Positions 1 through 7,935 of a stretch of DNA of 64,000 bases are shown piece by piece. Source of the DNA: Hymenobacter busanensis (lineage in GTDB: Bacteria; Bacteroidota; Bacteroidia; Cytophagales; Hymenobacteraceae). A program made the position numbers and the translations under genes. Position 1 is the stretch's first letter; every line of letters starts with the position of its first letter. The stretch is taken from positions 310,001-374,000 of the forward strand of contig NZ_VTWU01000002.1 in the NCBI RefSeq assembly GCF_008727865.1, read 5' to 3'. A model generated the notes under the pieces. That model saw only the letters and a program-made list of their open reading frames with translations. It was not told where the DNA came from and ran no database searches.

Positions 1-1
1 C

Positions 2-682
2 GACGTGAAACGCAGCAACGTGCTCCTCATTTCGCCGGTGGCCGAAAAGCTGGCCGCCGTGCGCCACCGCAACGGCAAAGACGTGTGGGTGGTGGGTCAC
101 CGCTGGAACTCCAACGCCTTCGTGAGCTACCTCGTGACGGCCGACGGCATCGTAACGAAGCCCAACCTGAGCAACGTGGGCAGCATGCACGCCGGCCCCG
201 GCCGCAACGCCATCGGCACCATGAAATTCTCGCCCGACGGCCGCAAGCTGGCCGTGGCCATCTGGCGCGAGGCCAACCGCGTGGAGGTCTTCGACTTCGA
301 CAACGCCACCGGCAAAGCCGCCAACCCGAAAGTGTACAAAGGCTTTGAGGAAGCGTACGGCGTGGAGTTTTCGCCCGACGGCTCGAAGCTCTACGTGACC
401 AGCAACGGCAACGGGGGCGGCAACGCCCAGGTGTGGCAGCTGAACCTGAAAACCGGCGACAAAACCGCCATCGGCAATTCGGCCAACCGCAAAATCGGCT
501 CGTTGCAGCTCGGCCCCGACGGCCGCATCTACGTGGCCCGCGAAGACAACCCGTTTCTGGGCGTCATTCAAAGCCCCAACGCGGCCGGCGCAGCCTGCCA
601 GTACGACGACAACGGCATCAAGCTCGGCGGCCGGCGCAGCAAGCTCGGCCTGCCCAACTTTGTGCAGAGCGGCCCGCGCTAA
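2..682 (+). CDS. Beta-propeller (WD40-like) protein, C-terminal part
   Basis: The gene begins upstream of the window; the open frame runs in from the left edge and ends at a TAA. The visible 226 residues hold repeated FSPDG and LGPDG blades (for example MKFSPDGRKLAVAIW and VEFSPDGSKLYVTSNG), typical of a WD40-like or lactonase-like propeller. Propellers of this kind occur in many secreted Cytophagales proteins, but its signal peptide and other domains lie outside the window. A strong hairpin terminator follows directly. The specific function is unknown. Confidence 0.75.
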   Translation, partial: DVKRSNVLLISPVAEKLAAVRHRNGKDVWVVGHRWNSNAFVSYLVTADGIVTKPNLSNVGSMHAGPGRNAIGTMKFSPDGRKLAVAIWREANRVEVFDFDNATGKAANPKVYKGFEEAYGVEFSPDGSKLYVTSNGNGGGNAQVWQLNLKTGDKTAIGNSANRKIGSLQLGPDGRIYVAREDNPFLGVIQSPNAAGAACQYDDNGIKLGGRRSKLGLPNFVQSGPR

Positions 683-700
683 CCCGCAACTACCCAAAAA

Positions 701-745
701 AGCAGTGCCACGACCTGGAGCCGTGGCACTGCTTTTTGTTTTTGG
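701..745 (+). terminator. Rho-independent terminator after the propeller gene
   Basis: A perfect 12-bp stem (701-712 with 722-733, loop of 9) is followed by two T runs. It lies between the convergent propeller gene and the DUF5723-like gene and probably ends transcription from the left. Confidence 0.85.
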
Positions 746-769
746 TATTTGCTCGGCTTGGCTTTTGGC

Positions 770-2191
770 CTACTTGGTTTCCCCGATTTTGAACCGCAGG
801 AAGCCCATAGCTACCGACACGTAGGGGTTTTCGGAGGTAAGCAAACCGGCCACGTCGCGGGTGCTGATGCCGGCTTCGTAGACTTTGGTGGTGAGCGTGA
901 CGCCCAGCGGAATGCTGAACGCGTAGCCCGCGCCGGCCGTGGCGCCGGTGCTCAGGCGTACCCAGCGCGCCGGTTTAAAATCGAGGCCCACGCCCACAAA
1001 CGGAGCTGCAATGTTACCGGCTACGTTGTTGAGGGGCATGGTCACGTCGAGGCCGGTTTCGAAATACTCGCTGATGCGCACGCCCACGCCGGCCCGGAAC
1101 TTGGTGGGCAGGTTGGCGGTGCGCTCGGTGCCGGGGGCGTACTGGAAGAGGCTGTCGGAGCCGGCGGCCAGCAGTTCGGAGGCTTCTTTGATGAAATTGT
1201 AGGTACCAATACCGGCCGAGCGCAGCCGCTTCAGCTTTTGGTCGTTGGCCGTTACCAGGTTGCCTTCCCAGGTCATTTTGCCCATGTCGGTAATGGCTAC
1301 GCCCACGCGCACGGCCTTGCCCACGTCGGCCGACAGGCCGAGGTCGAAGCCGTTGCCTTTGCCCACGGGCTGCAGACCGGAGTCGCGCTTCTTCAGGTTG
1401 AAGTTGGGGTTTGAGGCCAGCTTGCCGTAGTCGATATCAAACAAGGGCGAAAGGGCGCCGTAGGCTTCCACTTTGCCGTTTTTTACCCGCGTATCGGTAA
1501 TGCCCACGCCTTCGATGTAGCGGTAGCCCGCCCCGGCCGTCAGCTGCAGCATGTCGTAATCGAGCACGCGCACGCCATAGGCCACGTTGAACTCGTTCAG
1601 CCACGACACCTGCACCTCGGTGCCGTCCAGCGCCTCCGACACCAGCGGCACGGTCGCCAGGTTCTTGGGCGTGCCGTCGGCGTTGAAGTTGGCTTTGATG
1701 ATGGGCGCGTTGAAGCCCAGAAACAGCAACTCGGCGGCGTTCTTGTTGAGCCCCACGTGCGTGCTGATGCGCTGCCGGTTGCTCACGGCAATGGTGCCGA
1801 TGCTGGGCAAAGACACCGACAGCCCGAACGTGTTGACGTCGATGTTGGCGTTGAGAGCGTTATCGGAAGTAAACGACTGGGCCAGACTCAGCTTGTCGGC
1901 GTCGGTGAGCTTCAGTTCGCTGTCGTAAATGAGGTGGTTGAGCTGCGTGCGCGTGAGGGACTGCGACCCGGCGCCCAGCCCGAACTCGCCGATGCTGAAG
2001 GCTACTTTGGCGCTGCCCACCCGAGCAAGGTTGGCCGGGTTGATGCCAATGGCCTGGTAGTCGCGGGCAAAGGTGGTGGACACGCCGCCCCGGCCGGTGG
2101 AGGTAAAGTTGCTCAGCTCGTTTTGGGCTTGGGCTGCCAAGGCGCCCAGCATGAGGCCCGGCACTAGCAGCGCCCGCAGAAATACGTTCAT
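770..2191 (-). CDS. DUF5723-like outer-membrane protein
   Basis: A 473-residue protein that starts at the ATG at 2191 with the signal peptide MNVFLRALLVPGLMLGALAAQAQ. The start was placed there because the open frame further upstream has no signal sequence. The mature part opens with a Gly/Thr-rich segment and an INPANLARVG motif, resembling the NPA motif of Bacteroidota FadL/OmpP1-like and DUF5723 barrel proteins, and continues with alternating hydrophobic strands. It is probably a beta-barrel outer-membrane protein; the substrate is unknown. It is convergent with the propeller gene. Confidence 0.65.
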   Translation of the reverse strand: MNVFLRALLVPGLMLGALAAQAQNELSNFTSTGRGGVSTTFARDYQAIGINPANLARVGSAKVAFSIGEFGLGAGSQSLTRTQLNHLIYDSELKLTDADKLSLAQSFTSDNALNANIDVNTFGLSVSLPSIGTIAVSNRQRISTHVGLNKNAAELLFLGFNAPIIKANFNADGTPKNLATVPLVSEALDGTEVQVSWLNEFNVAYGVRVLDYDMLQLTAGAGYRYIEGVGITDTRVKNGKVEAYGALSPLFDIDYGKLASNPNFNLKKRDSGLQPVGKGNGFDLGLSADVGKAVRVGVAITDMGKMTWEGNLVTANDQKLKRLRSAGIGTYNFIKEASELLAAGSDSLFQYAPGTERTANLPTKFRAGVGVRISEYFETGLDVTMPLNNVAGNIAAPFVGVGLDFKPARWVRLSTGATAGAGYAFSIPLGVTLTTKVYEAGISTRDVAGLLTSENPYVSVAMGFLRFKIGETK

Positions 2192-2341
2192 CGGAAATAC
2201 AGAGGATGGTGCAAAAACGCTGGCCTGCGTAGTAAAACGTGCCAACGCGCAGCAAGTAGCTACTTTTAAGCCTTGCAAGCAATGCCGCCCGGCCTATAAT
2301 CGACCACCGCCGGCCGCAGGTCTGCCTTTTGCCCGTTTCCC

Positions 2342-3328
2342 GTGCCCAAACGCCTCTCCCTCGCCCAGTACACCGACGGCCTGCTCGCCGGCAACCGCTT
2401 CGTGCTCAGCCGCGCCATCACCCTCGTCGAAAGCACGCTGCCTGCCGATAAACACTTGGCCCAGCAGGTACTCGACGCGGTGCTGCCCCGCACCGGCCGC
2501 TCGGTGCGGCTGGGCATTACGGGCGTGCCGGGCGTGGGCAAAAGCACTTTCATCGAAAGCTTGGGCATGCACCTGGTGGCCGAGCGCGGGCACCGGCTGG
2601 CCGTGCTGGCTGTGGACCCCACCAGCCAGCGCAGCGGCGGCAGCATTCTGGGCGACAAAACCCGCATGAATCAGCTGGCGGCCCATGAGCACGCCTTCAT
2701 CCGGCCCTCGCCCGCGGGCCGTTCGTTGGGCGGCGTGGCGCGCGCCACCCGCGAGGCGCTGCTGCTGTGCGAGGCGGCGGGCTACGACGTGATTTTCGTG
2801 GAAACCGTGGGCGTGGGCCAGAGCGAAACCGCCGTACACGGCATGGTCGATTTCTTTTTGCTGCTGATGCTGGCCGGTGCCGGCGACGAGCTGCAGGGCG
2901 TGAAGCGCGGCATCATGGAAATGGCCGACGCCGTCGTCATCACCAAGGCCGACTCGGGCAACGAACTTGCGGCCAAGCGTGCCCGCCGCGAATACCAGAG
3001 CGCCCTGCAACTGTTTCCGCACGCGGCCTCGAGCTGGGCACCGGTGGCCCGCACTTGCTCGGCCCTCACCGGCGAAGGCGTGCCCGGCGTGTGGGAGGAG
3101 CTGCAACGCTACCTGGAAGTGGTGCGCGGCAACGGTTTTTTTGAGCAACGGCGGCAGGAACAGAACCTGCAATGGCTGCACCACAGCATTCGGGAGGCGC
3201 TAGAGGAACGATTTTATGCCCGCCCCGACGTGCACCAGCGCCTTGCTCAGCTACAATTGGAAGTGCAGGAAGGCCGCCGGTCTGCCTTTGGGGCGGCCGA
3301 AGAGCTGCTGGCGCTGGGCGACGTGTAG
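2342..3328 (+). CDS. meaB: Methylmalonyl-CoA mutase-associated GTPase MeaB
   Basis: A 328-residue G3E-family GTPase, about the usual length. A Walker A motif GVPGVGKST lies at residues 61-69, followed by the AVDPTS switch region, the ETVGVGQSE motif and the TKAD base-specificity motif. MeaB gates loading and protection of the B12 cofactor of methylmalonyl-CoA mutase, so it belongs to propionate or succinyl-CoA interconversion. The mutase genes are not in this window. The start is a GTG at 2342; no better ATG lies in frame near the conserved N-terminus. Confidence 0.93.
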   Translation: MPKRLSLAQYTDGLLAGNRFVLSRAITLVESTLPADKHLAQQVLDAVLPRTGRSVRLGITGVPGVGKSTFIESLGMHLVAERGHRLAVLAVDPTSQRSGGSILGDKTRMNQLAAHEHAFIRPSPAGRSLGGVARATREALLLCEAAGYDVIFVETVGVGQSETAVHGMVDFFLLLMLAGAGDELQGVKRGIMEMADAVVITKADSGNELAAKRARREYQSALQLFPHAASSWAPVARTCSALTGEGVPGVWEELQRYLEVVRGNGFFEQRRQEQNLQWLHHSIREALEERFYARPDVHQRLAQLQLEVQEGRRSAFGAAEELLALGDV

Positions 3329-3332
3329 GGGC

Positions 3333-3716
3333 TCAGCCCAGCAGGTCCCACTTGTTGCCGTAGCAGTCGGCAAACACCACCACGCTGCCGTAGCTTTCGT
3401 GGCGCGGCTCTTCCAGAAACTGCACGCCCAAGGCCTTGTAGCGGGCGTAGTCGCCGGCAAAATCGTCGGTGTGCAGAAACAGGAAAACGCGCCCGCCGGC
3501 TTGGTTGCCCACTTGGGCCTGCTGCTCGGGCGTGGCGGCCTGGGCCAGCAGCAGCGCCGGGTGCGCGGCCCCGCCCGGCGACACCCGCACCCAGCGTTTG
3601 CCGAGGCCGCGGTCGGTGTCTTCCAGCAACGTGAAGCCCAGCACACCCACGTAGTAGGCCAGGGCTTCGTCGTAGTCGCGCACAAGCAGCGTGAGGTTTC
3701 CGAGGTATTGCGCCAT
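3333..3716 (-). CDS. VOC (glyoxalase/bleomycin-resistance fold) protein
   Basis: A 127-residue single-domain vicinal-oxygen-chelate protein. It begins with the typical LGNLTLLVRDYDEALAYYVGVLGF pattern (residues 4-27) and ends with VVVFADCYGNKWDLLG, matching the last strand of these domains. The reaction cannot be predicted. It is convergent with meaB, with only 4 bases between the two stop codons, and lies 9 bases downstream of the protease gene on the same strand. Confidence 0.85.
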   Translation of the reverse strand: MAQYLGNLTLLVRDYDEALAYYVGVLGFTLLEDTDRGLGKRWVRVSPGGAAHPALLLAQAATPEQQAQVGNQAGGRVFLFLHTDDFAGDYARYKALGVQFLEEPRHESYGSVVVFADCYGNKWDLLG

Positions 3717-3725
3717 ACAGAAGGT

Positions 3726-5018
3726 TTAACGAGCCGCCAGACCTTTTTCGTAGCCGCTCTTTTCCAGAAACTCGGGGTAACTGCCGATGTTCAGAATTTC
3801 CTGAATGGCCTGCTTTTTATCGGCGGCCTTGGCGTAGTAGGCCTGGCAAATTCTGTAGCCGACGTAATAGCCGAGGTCGGCCGGTTTTGCAGCTGTTTCC
3901 TGCCCGCCGTTCCCAATCCAGTTGTTCCAGTTGGTGCTGGTCATTTCCTTTTTGAAGTCGGCCCAGATTTCCGCTTCGTGGGCATTGCCGTAGGCGTGGA
4001 TACGGGCGTTCGGATTGGTACCCGTCACGACTTCGGCCAGAAAATCGGCCATGCCCTCGTTGATGGCGCCGCGCAGCAAGGTGAGGTCGGGAGAGTCTTT
4101 CTGAATGTAGTGAATGTGCTCGTGCGCCACTATCACGGGCACCAACGCTACCGGACTCAGAATGGCACGGCCGCGCACGCTCAACTCATCGAGGGGTACG
4201 CCGGGGCCGTTGCTAAGCTGATCGGCACCGAGCAACAGCCCGTTTGGCGACACCGTGCCGGCCGAGCTGAAGCGGCCGATGACGAAGTACACATCGGGAA
4301 AGCGCGCGGCCGGATACAGCTCTTTGATCTTGCGGAAGTTGGCCTGCATCTGCGGCTTAAACCCGGCAATCTGCTGCGTGGTGGGCCGAATGCTGCGGTA
4401 GAAGTTGGGCTTCTGGTCGAGGTTGCGCACAAACCGCGCCACGGAGTGAATCTTGCGGTCGAAGTAATCCTCCAGTCCCACGCTGGCCTTGTCGAAGTAC
4501 TCCCGCTGAAAAATGGCGTGCCGCTGCGCAGTGTCGCGGGCGGCCAGGTCGTAGGCCCGCCAAAAGTTGTCGATGTCGCTCGTAACGAGGCGCACCTTGC
4601 GCGGGTCGGCTTCCCGGGCAGTGGCCTGGTCCATGCGCTTCACAATTTTGGCAAACCCAGACGTCGTGCGCAGGCTGGCGAGGTCGGCATCTTTCCGCAC
4701 GTGCTCGGCTTGGTTGAACCCCGCTTGCTGAGCCGCCGCCAACTGCTGCAGGGCGGGTTGGGGTTGGCCGGCCAAGGCGTAATAGCAAGCGGCGTTGTAC
4801 AGCGCCGATGCCCGGGCCAGCCGATGCGGCTCGGCGCCGGCCAGGCGCTGGTAGCGCGCCGCCGCTTCGGGGTAGCTTTTGGCTGCGGCACTGCGTTTGG
4901 CCTGGGCCCGCAGCGAATCCAAGGGCGGGGTAGCCGGCAGGGTCTGGCTCTTTGCGGCTTGGCTGCAAGCCAGGCTCGCCCACAGCGCGGCTGCAAGAGA
5001 GGCGTTGCGGTAGTGCAT
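3726..5018 (-). CDS. Putative secreted Zn-dependent protease (DUF2268-like)
   Basis: A 430-residue exported protein. Its N-terminal hydrophobic segment contains a Cys at residue 18 that could be a lipid site, though the lipobox is imperfect. Residues 35-105 form a TPR-like helical region. The HExxH zinc motif HEHIH is at residues 299-303, with NEGMADF about 20 residues later offering a third ligand (E321). This arrangement resembles gliding-associated or DUF2268 putative peptidases of Bacteroidota. It probably shares a transcript with the VOC gene downstream. Confidence 0.7.
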   Translation of the reverse strand: MHYRNASLAAALWASLACSQAAKSQTLPATPPLDSLRAQAKRSAAAKSYPEAAARYQRLAGAEPHRLARASALYNAACYYALAGQPQPALQQLAAAQQAGFNQAEHVRKDADLASLRTTSGFAKIVKRMDQATAREADPRKVRLVTSDIDNFWRAYDLAARDTAQRHAIFQREYFDKASVGLEDYFDRKIHSVARFVRNLDQKPNFYRSIRPTTQQIAGFKPQMQANFRKIKELYPAARFPDVYFVIGRFSSAGTVSPNGLLLGADQLSNGPGVPLDELSVRGRAILSPVALVPVIVAHEHIHYIQKDSPDLTLLRGAINEGMADFLAEVVTGTNPNARIHAYGNAHEAEIWADFKKEMTSTNWNNWIGNGGQETAAKPADLGYYVGYRICQAYYAKAADKKQAIQEILNIGSYPEFLEKSGYEKGLAAR

Positions 5019-5082
5019 AGTGGAGGGTAGGCGTTAAGTTGGTAGCAGAAGAGCCTAATTAAACAGACTATTTCCTACGCAG

Positions 5083-7686
5083 CTAGCTCCGTTTTTTGCG
5101 CAGGGCGAGGTAGTCGAGGTAATACAGGATTTTTACCGAGACGGAGTTGTTGTGGGGCGTGTTGATGGTGTTCGAGAGGTTGTCGAAGTAGAGCGGTGTG
5201 GCTTGGTTGGCATTGAAGGACGAGTAGCCCGCGTTTTTCCAGACCACGCTCACCTGCGAGCCGGGCGCAAACCACCACGAGTACACCGCGTCGATGTTGA
5301 AGGCGTTGAACGTGTTGTTGCGGTTGCGCTGGTAGTCCACCAGTTCCTCCTCGCCGCCGGGTTTCAGGCGGGCAAAGTCGCGGTAGCGCACGTTGCTGGT
5401 GTAGTGCCGCGCCCGAAACGTGAACGACATGCGGTTGGAAAACGTGTAGGCCATGGAGGCCACGTTGGTCACCGTAATAACCTTGCGCCGCCCCAGAATA
5501 ACCTGGTCGAGGTAGGGCTGATCGAGCGGCTCGTCGCTGTCCATGCCGCCGTTCACGTAGCCAATCTGGTTGTCGCTCAGGTTCCAGTTGAAGTTGTAGC
5601 GGAAGTTGAGCTGGTTGTTTACGCGGTAGCGCGGCGAAATGCCCAGGCCGTAGCCGGCGCGGCCGGTGCGGTTCAGGCGCTGGCCGGCTTCGCCGTAGCC
5701 GCGGCGGTCGGCAGTGTAGAGCCGAATGCCGGCGTTTACGTCCCAAGCCAGCTTCTTGCGGTAGTCCGTCGATATAAAGGCACCCAGGTTGGCATTGGCC
5801 GGCACCCGCACCCAGTATTCGCCCAGTGTGGCGGTGCGCGGCTCAAAATAGTCGCGGTTCACGGGGTTAGCGTCGAAGTTGAAGCCCGCCGTCAGAAAGC
5901 TCTTGGTGAAGGTGGTGTTGGCGCCGCCGTAGAGGTTGGTGCGCTGGTAGAGCATGGGCTTGTAAAGCAACGACTGGTCGAGGCCGAAGTAGGAATAGAA
6001 GTTGTTGACCTTCCAGAAGGGCTTGTAGTGGTTGTAGTTGCCGAAGATGCCCTGCGAGATGTTGTTGTTGCCGAACAGGATACCCAAGTCGTTCGGGTTG
6101 TAGTGGTCCGATTCGATGCCCTGGTTCAGGCCCCAGGTGAAGTTGCCGCTGATTTTGCTCACGCCCACTTGGTACTTGTAACCGTTCTGGTCGTCGATTT
6201 TCTCTTCGGTGCCGAAGTCGTTGCCGCGGCGGCGCGAGTACACCATGCGGCCGTCCACGGCGTAGGAATTCTTCTTGTTGGCGAAGCGGAACAGGCCGCC
6301 GGTGACGTTGGCGTCGTAGGTGCGGCCCCAGCGCGTGACGTTGGTATTGATGAGCGAGACGTAGGAGTTGTTTTTCAGGCTCTGGTCGAGCACCGCAATG
6401 CTGTAGTTGCTGAACGGCTGCGTCAGTACGTCGCGCTTGGCGCCGGTGGCGCTGTCCTGCAGCGTGGCGTACACGTCGTTGCTCAGCGCGTTGAAGAGGC
6501 CCACGCCCAAACCTTTGTTGGTGCGGCCCGAAATCTTGGTGGCGTTCAGCAGCTGCGTTACGCCGGGGTTGCGGGCCACAAATTCGCCCTCGTGCACGCG
6601 CCCTTCCGCGTCGCGGTAGCGCTTGCGCAGGTAGCTGCTGGCGCTGCCATAGCCGATGGGCTGGGCACCCACGCGGCGCGAGTAAAACAAGCCGCCTTTG
6701 TTGAACAGCTCGGTGCCCTCGGTGAAGAACTGGCGGTTTTCGGCAAACTGCACCTCGAAGGGCGACAAATTCAGCACCTGGTTGTCGCTCTGCACCTGCC
6801 CGAAATCGGGCACCAGCGTCGCGTCGAGCGTGAAGCTCTCGTTGATGCCCCACTTCACGTCCGCGCCCCCGTTGAAGCTCGTCGTCGTGCGGCGGCTGGG
6901 GTCGGCCAGCTCCGGGTCGTGGTTCACGTAGCCCGACACGTAGGGCGTCAGGCTCAGGCGCAGGGGCGGTTGCACGTCGCGCACGCCGGTAAGCAGGCCC
7001 CACTGGTTCACAAACCCATCGACGGCGGGCCGCACCTCGTTCCAGAAGAAATCCTGGTTGTCGCGCTTGCGGCGGCGCATAAACTGCAGCCCCCACAGTT
7101 GTTCGGGCTGGTTGCCGAAACGAATGGCCGAGTACGGAATGCGGATTTCGGCCACCCAATCGGTGCCGTGCAGCGAGGTGCGCGAGTCCCACACCGCGTT
7201 CCAGTTGAAGTCCTCCCCACTCGCGGGCGAGTAGCGGGCGTCCATCTGCACGCCGCCGGTGGTTACAAAAAAGCCGTAGCCGTTGAGCTTGTCGTGGTAG
7301 GTGTCGAGGAAAATGCCGATAAAGTCGCTGTTGCCGAAGTTGTCGCGCGGGGTCAATTCCCGCAAAATCGAATCGGGATTCACGTCGTGCATCACGGCGC
7401 CCACGTACAGGCTGGCGTCGTCGTAGAGCACGCGCACTTCGGTTTTGTGCCGCTCGTGCGGGCCGGGGTTAGGCCGGTTCTGAATGAAGTCGGTGGCGGC
7501 CTCAGCCTGTTGCCAGGCTGCTTCGTCGAGCACGCCGTCGAGCTTGATGCCGCCGCTGATGCGCACCGCGCCCAGTTGTTTTTTGGGAGCCGGCGTGTTA
7601 TCGGTTTTGGATTCGGGCGACTGAGCGCGGGCCACGCCGGCCCAGAGGCTCAGCACAACCAGCAACAGCGTACAACTGCGCATCAT
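5083..7686 (-). CDS. DUF5916 outer-membrane protein with CBM9-like N-terminus
   Basis: An 867-residue protein starting at the paired ATG codons at 7686/7683, followed by the signal peptide MRSCTLLLVVLSLWAGVARAQ. Residues 40-230 resemble a CBM9-like domain (IKLDGVLDEAAWQQA, then VLYDDASLYVGAVMHD). The rest is the DUF5916 beta-barrel region with many aromatic-ended strands and the signature PFEVQFAENRQFFTEG. It is likely an outer-membrane protein; some relatives sit near carbohydrate or peptidase genes, but no function is established. Confidence 0.88.
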   Translation of the reverse strand: MMRSCTLLLVVLSLWAGVARAQSPESKTDNTPAPKKQLGAVRISGGIKLDGVLDEAAWQQAEAATDFIQNRPNPGPHERHKTEVRVLYDDASLYVGAVMHDVNPDSILRELTPRDNFGNSDFIGIFLDTYHDKLNGYGFFVTTGGVQMDARYSPASGEDFNWNAVWDSRTSLHGTDWVAEIRIPYSAIRFGNQPEQLWGLQFMRRRKRDNQDFFWNEVRPAVDGFVNQWGLLTGVRDVQPPLRLSLTPYVSGYVNHDPELADPSRRTTTSFNGGADVKWGINESFTLDATLVPDFGQVQSDNQVLNLSPFEVQFAENRQFFTEGTELFNKGGLFYSRRVGAQPIGYGSASSYLRKRYRDAEGRVHEGEFVARNPGVTQLLNATKISGRTNKGLGVGLFNALSNDVYATLQDSATGAKRDVLTQPFSNYSIAVLDQSLKNNSYVSLINTNVTRWGRTYDANVTGGLFRFANKKNSYAVDGRMVYSRRRGNDFGTEEKIDDQNGYKYQVGVSKISGNFTWGLNQGIESDHYNPNDLGILFGNNNISQGIFGNYNHYKPFWKVNNFYSYFGLDQSLLYKPMLYQRTNLYGGANTTFTKSFLTAGFNFDANPVNRDYFEPRTATLGEYWVRVPANANLGAFISTDYRKKLAWDVNAGIRLYTADRRGYGEAGQRLNRTGRAGYGLGISPRYRVNNQLNFRYNFNWNLSDNQIGYVNGGMDSDEPLDQPYLDQVILGRRKVITVTNVASMAYTFSNRMSFTFRARHYTSNVRYRDFARLKPGGEEELVDYQRNRNNTFNAFNIDAVYSWWFAPGSQVSVVWKNAGYSSFNANQATPLYFDNLSNTINTPHNNSVSVKILYYLDYLALRKKRS

Positions 7687-7827
7687 GGGAAAGGGGAAAG
7701 GGAACGGGCCAGCAGGTCTTTTGCCAGTATCTGGGTGCGCGAATAGATGCAATTGGGACGCTTGGCGTTGCTTGGCTTCCTAACTAATTCCTCGGGCCTG
7801 CATCCGGCGCGGAATTGTGCAACCGGG

Positions 7828-7870
7828 CAAAAAAGCGGAAGCCGGTCGGGTCTCTCCTCCGACCGGCTTC
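7828..7870 (-). terminator. Terminator of the BlaI/BlaR-type operon
   Basis: A perfect 12-bp stem (7838-7849 with 7859-7870, loop of 9). Read on the minus strand it is followed by CGC and six T residues, so it ends transcription coming from the M56 peptidase gene. Confidence 0.8.
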
Positions 7871-7935
7871 ACCACACCACCGTTCACTCACCAAAGTCCC
7901 GATATGTGGTTGCCTACGTTGTTGCGCGGCGCGGC

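Noticed and set aside
3216-5030. 604-residue open frame opposite the VOC and protease genes
   Set aside because: It covers two genes and an intergenic border and lacks any motif.
5152-7746. 864-residue open frame opposite the DUF5916 gene
   Set aside because: Gly/Val/Arg-rich, no family motifs, fully opposite a well-supported gene; an artefact of high GC.
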